Shown here one piece after another: positions 11,638 through 22,172 of a stretch of 64,000 nucleotides of DNA. The notes beneath the pieces are model-generated. The model made no database searches. It was not told the DNA's origin and saw only the letters and a program-made list of their open reading frames with translations. The stretch covers positions 992,001 to 1,056,000 of the forward strand of contig JAKSGN010000022.1 in the NCBI GenBank assembly GCA_024180945.1, in the 5' to 3' direction. Both the position numbers and the translations under genes were made by a program. Position 1 is the first letter of the stretch. Each line of letters starts with the position of its first letter. Origin of the DNA: Macrophomina tecta (Eukaryota > Ascomycota > Dothideomycetes > Botryosphaeriales > Botryosphaeriaceae).

Positions 11638-12019
11638 GTTAAATTGCTAGAGACTTACACAGAATTGGTTTTATTACATTTCGGCGCTCTGGCATTTGGG
11701 CTCTACTGCCAAAGTGTATCCATTGAGTATTACGAAGCCTACCGCTTACAGCCGGTCCGGATCCTGCGGATCGTATTTAAGTTTAGTTAGCATTATATCG
11801 CAGTTACCCGATGCTCCTGATTTGGCCTCTGAGGTCATGCAAACCAGCTTTTAAACTCTTTACCCCGCCCTGTGCTGCCGGCGCTGCCGGAGTTCCCACT
11901 CTTAACTCACCGGAAGGAGCCTGCCCGGTCTACATTTACAACGTTCTCCGGGACGCAAAAGGGTGCACAATACAGTCACTGTAAATTTGCCTTCAACTTA
12001 CCTACTGTGATCTAATAGA
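10206..12019. repeat. RIP-like degenerate tract, probably an old transposon
   Basis: After the transporter 3' UTR, from about 10440 to 11550, the sequence is packed with TAG/CTA/TTA trinucleotides in otherwise GC-containing DNA, with no open frame. A hand count of 10561-10620 gives 8 TpA against 2 ApT, and 5 CpA+TpG against 7 ApC+GpT, the direction expected of RIP. A pyrimidine tract of TTTTC repeats lies at about 11567-11638. I cannot name the original element. Confidence 0.5.
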
Positions 12020-14254
12020 ATGTGCGGAATAACTTGCATCATCCACCAAGACGATCCATCACACGTCGATCTCCAGAAGCTGGAATCGAGCGTCGATGCC
12101 AGTCTTAACAAGATCAAGCACCGTGGCCCGGACGCTCGTGGTCAATGGATTAGCCCGGATAAACGTATCGGTCAGTAGCTCGGATTTAGTTGGAGCGCCC
12201 AAGCAGAGAACCCAGCTAATTTCGTTGAAGCACTCGGCCACGTTCGCCTCGCCATAAACGACCTCGCCCCAACTGGCAACCAGCCTTTCCACGACCACGA
12301 TGCCGATATTCATGCAGTCGTAAATGGTGAACTGTATGACTACGATGCCATCCGTGCGGACTTGGCCGGAAAAACATCTTATCAGTTTGTGGGTCAGAGT
12401 GACTGTGAGGTCGTCATCGCGCTCTACCGTCATTATAGACTTTCGTTTCTGTCGCATCTTCGAGGCGAGTTCGCGCTCTGTTTGTACGACGGGCGCAACC
12501 AGCTCTTTGTCGCCGCACGTGACAGATACGGCATCAAGCCGCTCTTCTGGACGTCTGATCGTTCGCCCGATGGAGTGGGCCGCATGCTGGTTGCTGCGGA
12601 AGCAAAGGCGTTCTTGCCGCTAGGTTGGCGGCCTGAATGGGATGTGAGGAGCCTCAAGGAAAATGGGTTCTTCGGCGGCGATCGCACGCACTTCAAGGGA
12701 GTTTCGGTCATCAGGCCCGGCCACTACATGCTCGTCCGCAGCGGCCAACATGTGGAGAGTCGGCCATACTGGGACGCCGAGTTTCCAAACAAAATCATCC
12801 CCGAGACCCGCGGCGTTGAAGAAATGGTGCAGGGAGTGAGGGAGCGGCTCTTGGAGGCTGTGCGCACCCGGCTGCGTGCCGACGTTCCCGTGGGCATTTA
12901 TCTGAGTGGCGGCATCGACTCATCGGCAATTGCGGGCATGATAACGCATCTTGTCAGGGAGAGGGGCGTGCAGCTCGGCAACGACAATGAGATGGACAGT
13001 ATCTCATGCTTTAGCATTGCTTTTGACGAAAACAGCGGCTTCGACGAGTCTGGTATGTTTATCCTGAAGACGCTGCACCCATTGCTTGCTCGAGGAGTGA
13101 TGCTCACAATATCCATCCAAAGAGGTCGCAAAACGAACCGCGGATTGGCTGGGGATCAAATGCATCAAGCGGCATGTTGGCGAAGACGACTTCGCAACTC
13201 ATTTCGAGGATGCTACGTACCATTGCGAGCAACAGCACTGGGGTCTTAGCTACATCGGGAAATACCTGCTTTCCCAAGTTGCACGCGAACAAGGCACTAA
13301 GGTAGTCTTGACTGGCGAGAGCTCAGACGAACACTTTGCCGGATATATGCCTTTAACTTTGGACGCAATCTCCGAACCAGACCTGGCCTGGCCATCGGAT
13401 CGCAATCCTGAAGACGAAAAGGATCGGCATGCGGAAGCTACGCGGCGTAAAGCGAGTCATTCGGCTCTTCTTGGCATGCAAGAGGGCAAGAGCGTGGCTT
13501 CTCGCGGCGCCCGTATGCTCAATCATATCCCATCTTCCAAAGCACTTGGCCTTCCAGGCTCGGACGCGTTTTCACCGTGGACGAGCTGCTACGGGGACTG
13601 CAACCCATTAGACAACCTTGCCTACGAGTTCGATGGCTGTGCCAGGGACAGAATCAAGAGCAAGTGGCATTCCCTTCACTCTGGATTATACCTCTACCAG
13701 AAAGCCCTACTGCCGAGCATACTGCTGACAAACCTTGGCGACCGGACCGAGATGGCACATAGCCTTGAGGCGCGGACGCCCTTCCTGGACCACCATCTGA
13801 CGGAATACGTAAACGGGTTGCCTCCAAGCCTTAAAATCAAATGGGACAGCAGTTCAAAGAGCTTCATCGAGAAATGGGTCCTCAGAGAAGCAATGAAACC
13901 TTTTATCACGGACGAGATGTACAGGAGAACAAAGCATGTAAGTTACTGTGACCTTATTTTGGCCCTTTTGATCTTTTCTCCTCTGCGCCTCCGGAAACTG
14001 TATTGACATATATATAGCCTTACTCAGCTCCAAGAGCGTTCTCGGTGGGCGGCCCTATGCACAAGCTCCTAAGTCGGCTCATCACAAAGGAGAACATCGA
14101 GAAGCTCGGCTTCGTGGAATGGCCTCAAGTTGAAATCAAGTGGCAAAAGGCTTTTCATCAACAAGACGATCTTGTGATGAACGAACTGTTTGTTCTTGCT
14201 CAGTGGGTTGTCATCAGTCAGCGATTCGGGGTCAAAACAGCGAAGCCTACGTAG
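12020..14254 (+). CDS. asparagine synthetase, glutamine-hydrolysing (AsnB type)
   Basis: Four exons (12020-12170, 12216-13052, 13123-13937, 14018-14254) give 679 residues. The protein starts MCGIT, placing the class II glutamine amidotransferase nucleophile Cys2 directly after the initiator Met. HRGPDARG and the VNGELYDYDAIR region follow, and then the ATP-pyrophosphatase PP-loop SGGIDSSAI near residue 281. TGESSDEHFAGY and the EARTPFLDHHLTEYVNGLP segment complete the synthetase half. The known reaction is ATP + Asp + Gln to Asn + AMP + PPi + Glu in the cytosol. Stand-alone AsnB-like paralogues also occur in fungal secondary metabolism as amide-forming enzymes; no biosynthetic cluster is visible around this copy. 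The first intron (45 bp, GTCAGT donor) is the least certain; the others have GTATGT and GTAAGT donors. The gene sits alone between degraded AT-rich tracts, yet all motifs are intact. Confidence 0.9.
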
Positions 14255-15503
14255 CAGACGTCTTTATACCTTCTTAAGTAAATTCATAAAATTGGTATGT
14301 TTCTAAGGCTCGTTGTCTCAAAATGTCTAGCTGGCAGTAGCGATTTTCAGAACATGAAATTTTCGGCAGGATGGCTAGAGATATGGTCTGCAATAGATGA
14401 GCCGTACCTCGATCGAGTCCCTTGCAAGTAACACCATGATCTGAGTGGCGCTGGAGGATCGGAATTAAAAATCCCGGCTTCAAGGGAATGGACGTGTCTG
14501 TTCGCCTCTATAACAGCCTTTAGCTTCTCCAAACCCCTGCCTTTTTGAACGACTTGTTTGATAACAATCGTGGACGTCAAAAGCGACGATGAGGATAATG
14601 GCGACGACGACAATGCACGGCCGCGCTGCGTATGGGCGGTCGATGTTAAAGGTACGGATTAGCTGTCCCAAGACGTTCAAACTTCGCCTACGGCGGGAAA
14701 TTATTTTTGCGCTTGGTTACTCAGCCGCGGCTATAATTAATTATGCATGCGGGATTCGATCGTATACTTAGCGTATAGTTGGCACGTGCTTACGAGGAGC
14801 CGCCATCCGACTTGGCGATCCTATTTCTTGGCCGTAGGATTAGTACACCGTATCCCCAGCATTGGCCACTTTGAAAGAGAAAGAACACCTGTATTCGTTA
14901 CTACTAGTGTTTTACAGCCTTCTCTGCGAGCTGAGATAACTACGAAGACTTGATAAAAAGTAGCAGCATCTTCGTTATGCAAACCATGGAGGAGTCGAGG
15001 GATGTGGGGAGAGATCTCAAGGGTCATTGACGACGTGTTCTAGACTCTCGAGCGCTGCCTGTTCGGCTAAACAGATGTGGGGTTTCTGCTCGTTTGTAGA
15101 CACGGCATTTCGCTAGTCTGAGGAAGGAAGGAAAATATGTATAATTAGCGTCTTCAAATGCATTCCTATGGATAATAGCCTTCCGCCCTCTCATCAAACC
15201 ATCAATTCTCCATTCCGCCCTTCAAATCATACCATTGATCCTACTGCACACTCCATCCTGCCTACCCAGCGGTACATGCACAGGCTGGAGAATACGAGCT
15301 TGCCCCACCAAGACAAGAACATGCTGTCACGTAAACTTCTGAGCATCAAATGGCCAGAAAATATATAAATTCTACCTCGACACCTCTTTCTTTCACCATC
15401 AGACAGCTTAGCTTCAAGCAACAAGCAAGACAGACGACCTGCTCACAATCGACCTCCTCCATCCGCTATTTTCTGTCCTCGTTGCAGCTCCTCAGCATAC
15501 AAA
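14255..15503. other. intergenic, AT-rich, no gene seen
   Basis: Short open frames only, none with protein-like composition. The last 150 bases hold the promoter of the next gene: a TATATAAA-like box at about 15360-15367 and a pyrimidine/CA-rich leader before the ATG at 15504. Confidence 0.5.
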
Positions 15504-16073
15504 ATGGTCCAGTTCACCACCGTTACAACCACCCTCCTCACCCTCGCTGGCATCGTCGCCGCCATGCCGGCGCCTTCTGCCGAGAAACCGGCGCTTGAAG
15601 GCATCCCAGTGGGCGCGGCCGACGGTATCTACCTTGGCAGCCTCAAGGCCGACGGCAGCACACAATGGGATTTCATCGGCCCCGACAGCTCGACCACCCC
15701 ATCCTCTGGCCTTCTCGTCGACGACGATAGCGACTCGCCTGTGCTGGCCAAGCGAGATGGCGTAACGTGCAGCGGCTTTGGTGTCAACGCCGACGATGCG
15801 AACCGCGCGCAGGGCAAGCTGGCCGACATGTGCGGCGGCGGCTACTACTTCAACAGCCGCAGCATCGCGCAGGTCTCTGGCGGCGCCGTCGCGTACGCCT
15901 GCAACTACGGCAACGGCCAAACCTGCCATAGCGGCGACGTCTGGAGCTTCTTCGCCCAGGTCAACTCCAAGTGCGGCTTCACCAATGGCGCCAGCGCCGG
16001 CGCCGGCTGGTATTCGGTCAACAGCTGGAAGGCCGCTTACGGACGCACGACTACCGGCTCTGGATTCTGTTAA
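15504..16073 (+). CDS. secreted cysteine-rich protein with Kex2-type propeptide
   Basis: Single exon, 189 residues. The N-terminus MVQFTTVTTTLLTLAGIVAA is a clear signal peptide. A propeptide of about 60 residues, acidic and Ser/Thr-rich, ends in LAKR, a Kex2-like dibasic site around residue 83. The mature part of ~105 residues has six cysteines (CSGFG, DMCGGG, YACNYG, TCHSG, KCGFT and the C-terminal FC), implying three disulfides. It is rich in Gly, Asn, Ser and aromatic residues. This architecture is common to fungal apoplastic effectors, killer-like and antimicrobial proteins. I do not recognise a named family with certainty. Because it ends exactly on a cysteine, the mature domain looks complete. 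Confidence 0.8.
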   Translation: MVQFTTVTTTLLTLAGIVAAMPAPSAEKPALEGIPVGAADGIYLGSLKADGSTQWDFIGPDSSTTPSSGLLVDDDSDSPVLAKRDGVTCSGFGVNADDANRAQGKLADMCGGGYYFNSRSIAQVSGGAVAYACNYGNGQTCHSGDVWSFFAQVNSKCGFTNGASAGAGWYSVNSWKAAYGRTTTGSGFC

Positions 16074-16413
16074 AGAACACATGGCAGGAACTGACTGGCT
16101 TCGAAGTGCCACTCCCTTGATAATGCTCGGCTCCATTGGTAGCCACAGGAGGTGAATTGGGAACGGGTGTTCAGCTGGGGGGAGATGCATATACTTATTT
16201 TCGGTTGCCCACCATCTTGTTTGTACGGTTACTTGCTTATGTATATAACCCACTTTTAGATGAATGGAACCTCTAAGCATCCTTGACGGAACTGTCTGCT
16301 GGATAATAAAGCTGAACTAACACTACCACCGACAGAGCAAGCGGACACAGAAAAGCGAGTATAGAGTAGTTACGTATACCTTGGGGTCTGTAGTAGAAAT
16401 GCCGGGCTTAGAA

Positions 16414-16988
16414 TTACAAATTCCGCTGCACTTCTCGATACACAGATTCCGAAGTACAAAGAATCTCACCACGTTCATCTTCAGTACTACCCCTCACAAG
16501 AAACGTCTTTTCCGCCACTTTTACCAGCCTCGCCATGACCAATAAAGCCTTCTCCACCGGCACGGGCCTCTGGTATGACAGCTTCGTCGACACAGTAACC
16601 CGAGGTGCCCAATCTACAGTGCCCTTCTTCCTAGCCAAGTACAAGTTCGTCTGGATAAGTCAACCGGAAGTTTCGTCCAGTAGGGTGGCGGCAAATCCAC
16701 CGTGCGCGGTGCCCTTCCAACTACTAACACCCTTACCGACATCATACAGATTTCCTGTCGTATGAGCTGGAAATCTGTTTGCTTCGGCAAGCGGGAGGCG
16801 GTAGAAGGATAGGTCGTTGCGAATTGTGTCCCCGGTTGCCAACCTGTTGTGCATAAATAGCAAGCTGTTTTCGCCTATCTTATCTCGTTCGGCCTCGCGT
16901 ACGGATTTGGGGATAACGATAGAATTGGACCTTGCAAGAGTTTTGCGCACCAAGGGAAGGACATAAAGTAGTCTACTTCATCCGGCAT
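16414..16988 (-). pseudogene. broken PaaI-like thioesterase (hot-dog fold)
   Basis: The frame from ATG 16988 starts MPDEVDYFMSFPWCAKLLQ, as in fungal thioesterase-superfamily proteins. It then shifts frame at about 16920-16935 into a reading that carries the rest: a middle part, the hot-dog signature GTAHGGFAATLLDE, and after it TNLYLARK and VTVSTKLSYQRPVPVEKALLV to the stop at 16414. Inside that second frame a TGA at 16660-16662 falls just after LLDETSG, where homologues carry a residue such as Arg; CGA to TGA is a single C-to-T change. No intron of plausible length removes the stop without losing the HGG motif. I see two disabling lesions and call it a pseudogene. Sequencing error could explain the frameshift but not easily the nonsense codon. 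Confidence 0.7.
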
Positions 16989-17607
16989 TGTTGAGGATTG
17001 GGGTATTTGGAAGACTACAGGACTGAGGTCTGTTGGATCTTTTGAACTCTCGGACTCTGCACAGGAGAGATGTTTTGACGTTTTATAAGTAAGAAGCTCT
17101 CCGCCACGAATTTAGCCTGAAAAGCATTTGCCAACATGCTGGCGCTAAGTGTTGTGAATGGTCGATCTTCAAATTGAGAAATACTGCGGTCAGAATAAGG
17201 TTAATCTAGACACTGCTAATTACTGCGGGGGGAACATCTTTCGCCCGCCCCCCCCCCCCCCTCTCTTCCCTCTCTTCCGGAACGCTAGTGTTGTGGCGTA
17301 AGGGTCCAAGTCAGCCACACTGCCACCGAACGCTTGATGACCAATAGATAGGCGCGCTGACCCAAATTGGTAAATGAGCCATAAACTGTCGGGCAACTCC
17401 GCTCGTAGCACCAAACCCACCCCAAAGAACGCATTAAAACCACTGCGTGCAGCCTAAGAAGCTCTACTGACTGAGCCCCAGCCCACGGGCCGATCACTGA
17501 GCGTTACGGGGCCTACCTGATCGGAGCCAACATCCTGTCCGCAAGTCTATAGCGAGAGGGCCTTTTTTACATGGCTAGACAGCTGCGAGTGCTTGAAGGC
17601 TAAGAAA
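16989..17607. other. intergenic with a poly-C run
   Basis: No gene recognised. A run of cytosines lies at about 17249-17262, next to a CT-rich stretch. Confidence 0.45.
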
Positions 17608-18865
17608 TCATTTTATTCTTTTATTATGCACTTCCCCTTCCAACCTCCAGGCTACAGCCTTACCCTCTCCCCGCCAATACCACCGCTTCGGGCGTCTTTC
17701 TGATAAATGCATCCACGCCGCCCCATTCCCGCCCACAACCGACCTTCTCGCCAAAAACCGCACCAACAACCCCGTAGCCACCTCTGTCACCCTCCAACCA
17801 CCAATGCTTCCCAACTACGTCGCCGCCACACTGTCCCTCTCGCCCAGCAAATCGACCCACAGCGGTAGATCGGAATAATCAAGATGCATCGTCCCATTCA
17901 CCTGCACATCCCGCAACCACCCGCTCTGATTGGCGTTGAACATCGCCCACGCGGTATCCGCATCTACTCCGCCACCGCCGTCCTCTAGCCCGTGGCCATG
18001 CGTCTCGCTGCCACGCTCCAAGAAGGGCGCGCGCAGGTCCGGCGGCGGTGCGTCAGGATCGGGCACAATGGCGGTGTCGTTGGCGTTGATCTTGGCGAGG
18101 TGGTGGAAGAGGCCGTCGAGGTTGGCGCCGGCACGGAAGCGGGGCGTTACTGAGGATGAGGGCAGCATGGCACCTGCGGCAGCGGCGCCGCCAGTGCTGT
18201 GTCCGAAGGCGGCGAAGTGCGTGGTGTTGATTGGGCGACCGTAAGTGGTCACGAGAGAGGGGAGGAGTGGCGTGCTCATGACTGTTTGGATGTCGGCGAT
18301 GCGATTTGCGTAGACCTGGCGCAGGGCGGTGGGTGTCGCGTTGGTGAGGGCCGGGAGGCCCGACACGCCGGGCAAGCCGTAGGGCAGCGCTGTGTAGGGC
18401 GCTTCGCCGGGGTGGTCAATACCGATGACGCTGAAGCCGTGGGAAGCGAGCTCACTAAGGTAGGCTGTGTGTGTGATGATGGGAACGCCAGCGCCGGGCG
18501 TAAATATGAGGGCTGGCTAAGGTGACGAGCCGTTGCGGAAAGCTGTGTGTGTCCCGAGAATGTGGGGGCCTGGAATTGGAGGCTTGTTGTGAGCTTTGAC
18601 AGGAGCCATTGTTGATGGCGATGGCCTGCTCATATACGCGCGCACTGATGGCATCTACGTATGGTACAGTAGAGTTTGGCGCCTGGAGCGTGGGATAGTA
18701 GATGGTCAACAAAAGGATGCCAGGGTTTGGCGCCGGATCAACAGGAGTCAAGTGGTTGAATACATGCTGAGTGTATCCAACGCGATACGGTCCCTTTGGG
18801 TTCCATAGCAAAACAGCATTGAGAAGTTGCGGGAGCAACGTGATGGTGAGGAGCAACGAGCGCAT
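17608..18865 (-). pseudogene. broken secreted PAF-acetylhydrolase-like alpha/beta hydrolase
   Basis: From ATG 18865 the frame gives a signal peptide (MRSLLLTITLLPQLLNAV) and the N-terminal strand GPYRVGYTQHVFNHLTPVDP, with ILLLTIYYPT as in the PAF-acetylhydrolase class II family. The middle continues in another frame: PALIFTPGAG, TAYLSELASHGFSVIGIDHPGEAPY, then the nucleophile elbow AAFGHSTGGAAA and AGANLDG. The two parts are out of frame. A TAG at 18517-18519 lies directly before PALIFTPGAG, and a second TAG at 17815-17817 precedes a segment that still resembles the family's C-terminal helix (LGSIGGWRVTEVATGLLVRFL). CAG to TAG is the classical RIP change. An intron could in principle remove the first stop, because it ends in a usable TAG acceptor, but I found no donor in the right phase. 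Most likely a pseudogene of a secreted lipase/esterase. Confidence 0.65.
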
Positions 18866-19366
18866 GTCGACGGCTGATACTCTCAATGGTTGCAGAGGTC
18901 TGTTCACACTAAATATTGCAGGCACTGCCCACAGGCGAGTATTACGTCAGAGATGAGAAGTAAAAACATCCTGCCGGATCCTTCATTGTGCATCTCCATC
19001 AACATTTTGGGCTTATCTCCGGACTATCGCTCGTATTTTTGCTCAGCAGTCGTACGAAAGCTGTGAGAATGAAAGAACAAGTAGGCTTACATAGTCGAGA
19101 AAGAGAATACAAATCAATCGCTGCCGAGCTATTCGTGCGTTCTCTTGCTTTATTTATAGTGCTATCTACTCTACTGATGACTGTCGCGGTTTGGTTCTGG
19201 TTGAGTGGCTATGTTTAAGGGTTGCCAATATATTGGTATTGAGGAGTACCATTGGTACTCTGTATTGGTACTGATGAGTATTATTGGGACTAAACCGTGA
19301 CACAGGGCAGAAATTTCTCTAGTAATCGTTATTGTTCCATGCTGGTAACATTGATTCCTTCATGAT
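18866..19366. other. intergenic, no gene seen
   Basis: Upstream region of the hydrolase relic. It includes short runs of a GGTA/GTACC-like motif at about 19230-19280 (TTGGTATTGAGGAGTACCATTGG) but no gene. Confidence 0.4.
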
Positions 19367-19846
19367 TGTTACGGCACAGCCTTCACGGGGTTAGGAAACT
19401 GCAGAGTAGGAAGGCAAGCGGGGAGCGCAGCTGCGGCACAGAAAGGACCCACAACGGAACACGTGGCTCACGTGACGCCAAGAGATTGATCTGTTTGATC
19501 TCACACGCCTCAGGCATCAACGGACAGATCAACCAGATCAAAGGCACCATTGATCTGTCGGTACTCTGACCCCTACCCAGATCAGGAACAGATCAATACT
19601 AGATTGTAGACCTTTCCTACGTGTATATAAACCACACTCTTTAGATAGTTTTGACCTCCGTGGTCAACTTCTTCAACAATAGAATTTGGACTCTATTGGT
19701 AACACGGCCTTCGCACGCAGTGCTCCGTCTCATCGCGTGTTCGACTTGCTCTCACCCTCTTCTTGTACCCACTCAAGGAAACCCTTCGACAGGTTTTCTC
19801 CCTCTTTGGTGTTTGGATCCTTAGAGGCAGAGGCCCGCTCGTTACA
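19367..19846 (+). mobile_element. solo LTR of a retrotransposon with 5-bp target duplication
   Basis: A 480-bp unit begins TGTTACGGCACAGCC, ends GCTCGTTACA (TG..CA ends), and is flanked on both sides by the 5-bp direct repeat ATGAT (19362-19366 and 19847-19851). Inside is a good TATA box (GTGTATATAAACC, about 19620-19632), as expected of the U3 region of an LTR, giving the orientation as plus. No internal retroelement sequence or second LTR adjoins it, so it is a solo LTR left by recombination between two LTRs. The superfamily cannot be told without the internal region. Confidence 0.8.
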
Positions 19847-19851
19847 ATGAT

Positions 19852-20977
19852 CTAAAACTTATAAATATTTACACCATTTGAGATAGTTAATACAAGTGGA
19901 TTACAAACGAGATATTTTATCCTGTTCCAACCTGTTAACAGATTAGTGGAAAGCCTTAAAATGTTAACGGGATAAGCCAAAAATTTTCGCCATAACATGT
20001 TCAACAGTATAACAAACAGGATGACAGAACAAGTTACCCATGTACGAGGGAAAGCTAGACTACTGGCTGGCCAGAGTAGACGGACGGCAAAGATCGGGTC
20101 ATGTAGCTATTGAGCGAATGAAATCTACTGCATTGCGCCGGCCTATGCAGCATCAGAGCGTCCTTCTTTCCCAATCCAAAAGAAGTAACCATCCGTGGCG
20201 GAGCCGTGGAGACATGATGGATTGGAGGAGCATATTCGCAATTCCAATCTGCGGCCGCCAGTCGAGGAGCATCAGACGAGGCAAATTCCAGATATTGGTC
20301 TACACAACAGGCGCCTGCGCAGCGGCGGGGACCACTTCCAAGCGGGCAGGTCCTTGGCAGATGACCGCACACATTGCGCCTATTGTTCCGCCACGCTCAC
20401 ACATCGACTTGGTTGATTACAGGGGTTCAACTCCGGATGGGCCTGCCGAGAAAGAGAGGGGATGCCAGCGCCGAAGCACCAAAGATCAATCAAGGCAGTT
20501 CCGGGCGCAGCGTGGAGAAGGCAATTTGCTTCAGCCACGCTCGTTCGTGAAGCAGTCAAGAGTCGCTGCCGCAAGGTGCCGAGGTGGATTGGATCGTGAG
20601 GCCCTACTAGAGGAACGGGGCGGTTCCAGGCGTCTTACCAATCGAGGTTAGAAGGCGACTCGCTGCGGAAGAAGACGAACGGTGAATGGGTTGATGGTGA
20701 AGTGGCCATGTGGGGTGAAGGTATGGAGTGCAGTAGAGATGGGGAGGACAACCATGCCACTCGAGAAGCCGAACTTCTTGACCCTCAGGAGGTCGCTAGT
20801 GTGACAAAAAGAGATCTCATCTGGGGATTTTCTTGGTCAGAACGGCTCACCCCGGTAATGTTTTAGTTCGAGATTCTATTCGAACACATAAAACTTAAAC
20901 GCAGTAAGGGCGCCTAATAAGGGGATCCTAGCCTCTCATACGCCTCTATTATAGATATTCCGCTCAGCGGAGAGAAG
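19852..20977. other. intergenic, possible relic sequence
   Basis: AT-rich to about 20040, then mixed composition. An open frame at 20040-20651 is Arg/Ser-rich and shows no recognisable pattern on either strand. The 3' UTR of the esterase gene lies at the right end. Confidence 0.4.
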
Positions 20978-22172
20978 TTAAGTCAGGCTATATAAGATTC
21001 CATCCGGAACAACAGCCTCCAGCTCCTCCTCCGTCTTGTTAATCCCAAGTAATTTCCCAAAGCCCCTCAGTCCAACCACGAATGCCTTCCTCGCCGGCTC
21101 AAACCCCGGCAGCGCCACGAAACCATGCGGCACACCAGGATACACCTCCAGCAGCGTCTCCACCCCATGATCCCTCAGCATCCTCTCGTACACCATTCCA
21201 TCGTCCCTCAGCGGGTCCCCACCACACACCTCAATATAAGTCGGCGGCATCGCCTCGTGCGCCTCGGGCGCGTTAAATGGCGAGAACTCCGGGGAGCGCA
21301 CATCCGGCTCGTAGCTCGCGAAAAGCGCCTCCAAGCTCGCATTGTTGAGAAACAGCGCGTCCGGGTTCTGCTTCCGCGACAGCCACAAGCGCCGATGCTC
21401 CTCCGGCACGATCGAATCGTCCAGAAGCAGCGGCACCGATAGCCAGGCGCCGGTGGGCGGGGGCGAGAGTTTCTCGTTGACGGCCTTTTGCGTCACCACG
21501 GCGGCGAGGTTCGCGCCCGCGGAGCCCCCGGCGATGACGAAGCCGGCGTCGGGCTCGGCGCCCAGGGTGTGCGAGTGGATGGCGGCCCATGAAATGCTGT
21601 CCCAGGCATCGTGGGCGGCGGCAGGGAAGGGGTGGGCTGGCGCGAGGCGGTAGGAGATACTGAGGACGGTGGCACTGTATAGAGCGACGAGGGCCCGGGC
21701 GATGGAGCTGAGCTGGGCGTTGTTGCCGGTCAAGAATCTGTGAGTACGTGAGATTGTTGCATTCCTGATTGCCCTGTGGGAGTCCACAACTCACCCCCCG
21801 GCGTGCATGAGAACGACGAGCGGGCTTCTGTGCTCGGTGCAGTTTTTGGGTTTATGTACGCGGATTTGGCTACTGTAGCCGTCACGCATGGGGATATCGA
21901 TGACCATGCTGTCGTCAGCGACGGTGGTCTGATTGGCGGCGGCTGATGCTAGGAAGTTGCCGACTTCGTCTTGAGTGGGCGAAGCTGGGAGACCATTGTC
22001 CAGGAAGTACTGAGGAGGACGGTCAAATTATTTTCTACCCACAAGTGGAAAAACTAACTTGAGTGAGCGCAGGACTGTGAGTTTGTTAGCTCTGATTACA
22101 CAAGGGTCTCTGCTCTTATACGAACTCTGTCTGCGAAAGCTGTTCAAGAGCCTTGGGAGTATCAAACGACAT
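20978..22172 (-). CDS. alpha/beta hydrolase fold-3 esterase (HSL family)
   Basis: Three exons (22172-22122, 22009-21795, 21737-20978) give 341 residues. The hallmark motifs are in order: an oxyanion-hole variant HAGGF, interrupted by the 57-bp intron at GG/F; YRLAPAHPFPAAAHD; the nucleophile elbow GGSAGAN; the acid in GGDPLRDDG; and the catalytic His in GVPHGF. The usual oxyanion motif is HGGGW/F, so HAGG is a slight deviation. No signal peptide, so cytosolic. The family hydrolyses short-chain esters, lactones or amides, often in xenobiotic or secondary metabolism. The first intron (112 bp) is the least certain: a short extra exon inside it (CCTGCGCTCACTC, ~22065) is tempting but breaks the frame. 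No modifying enzymes are adjacent. Confidence 0.85.

Noticed and set aside
11560..11790. Phe-rich 76-residue frame
   Set aside because: Product of a TTTTC pyrimidine tract.
20040..20651. 203-codon frame
   Set aside because: Basic low-complexity translation with no family pattern on either strand.
22011..22080. An extra short exon in the esterase gene
   Set aside because: Its inclusion breaks the reading frame into the next exon; a single 112-bp intron keeps it.
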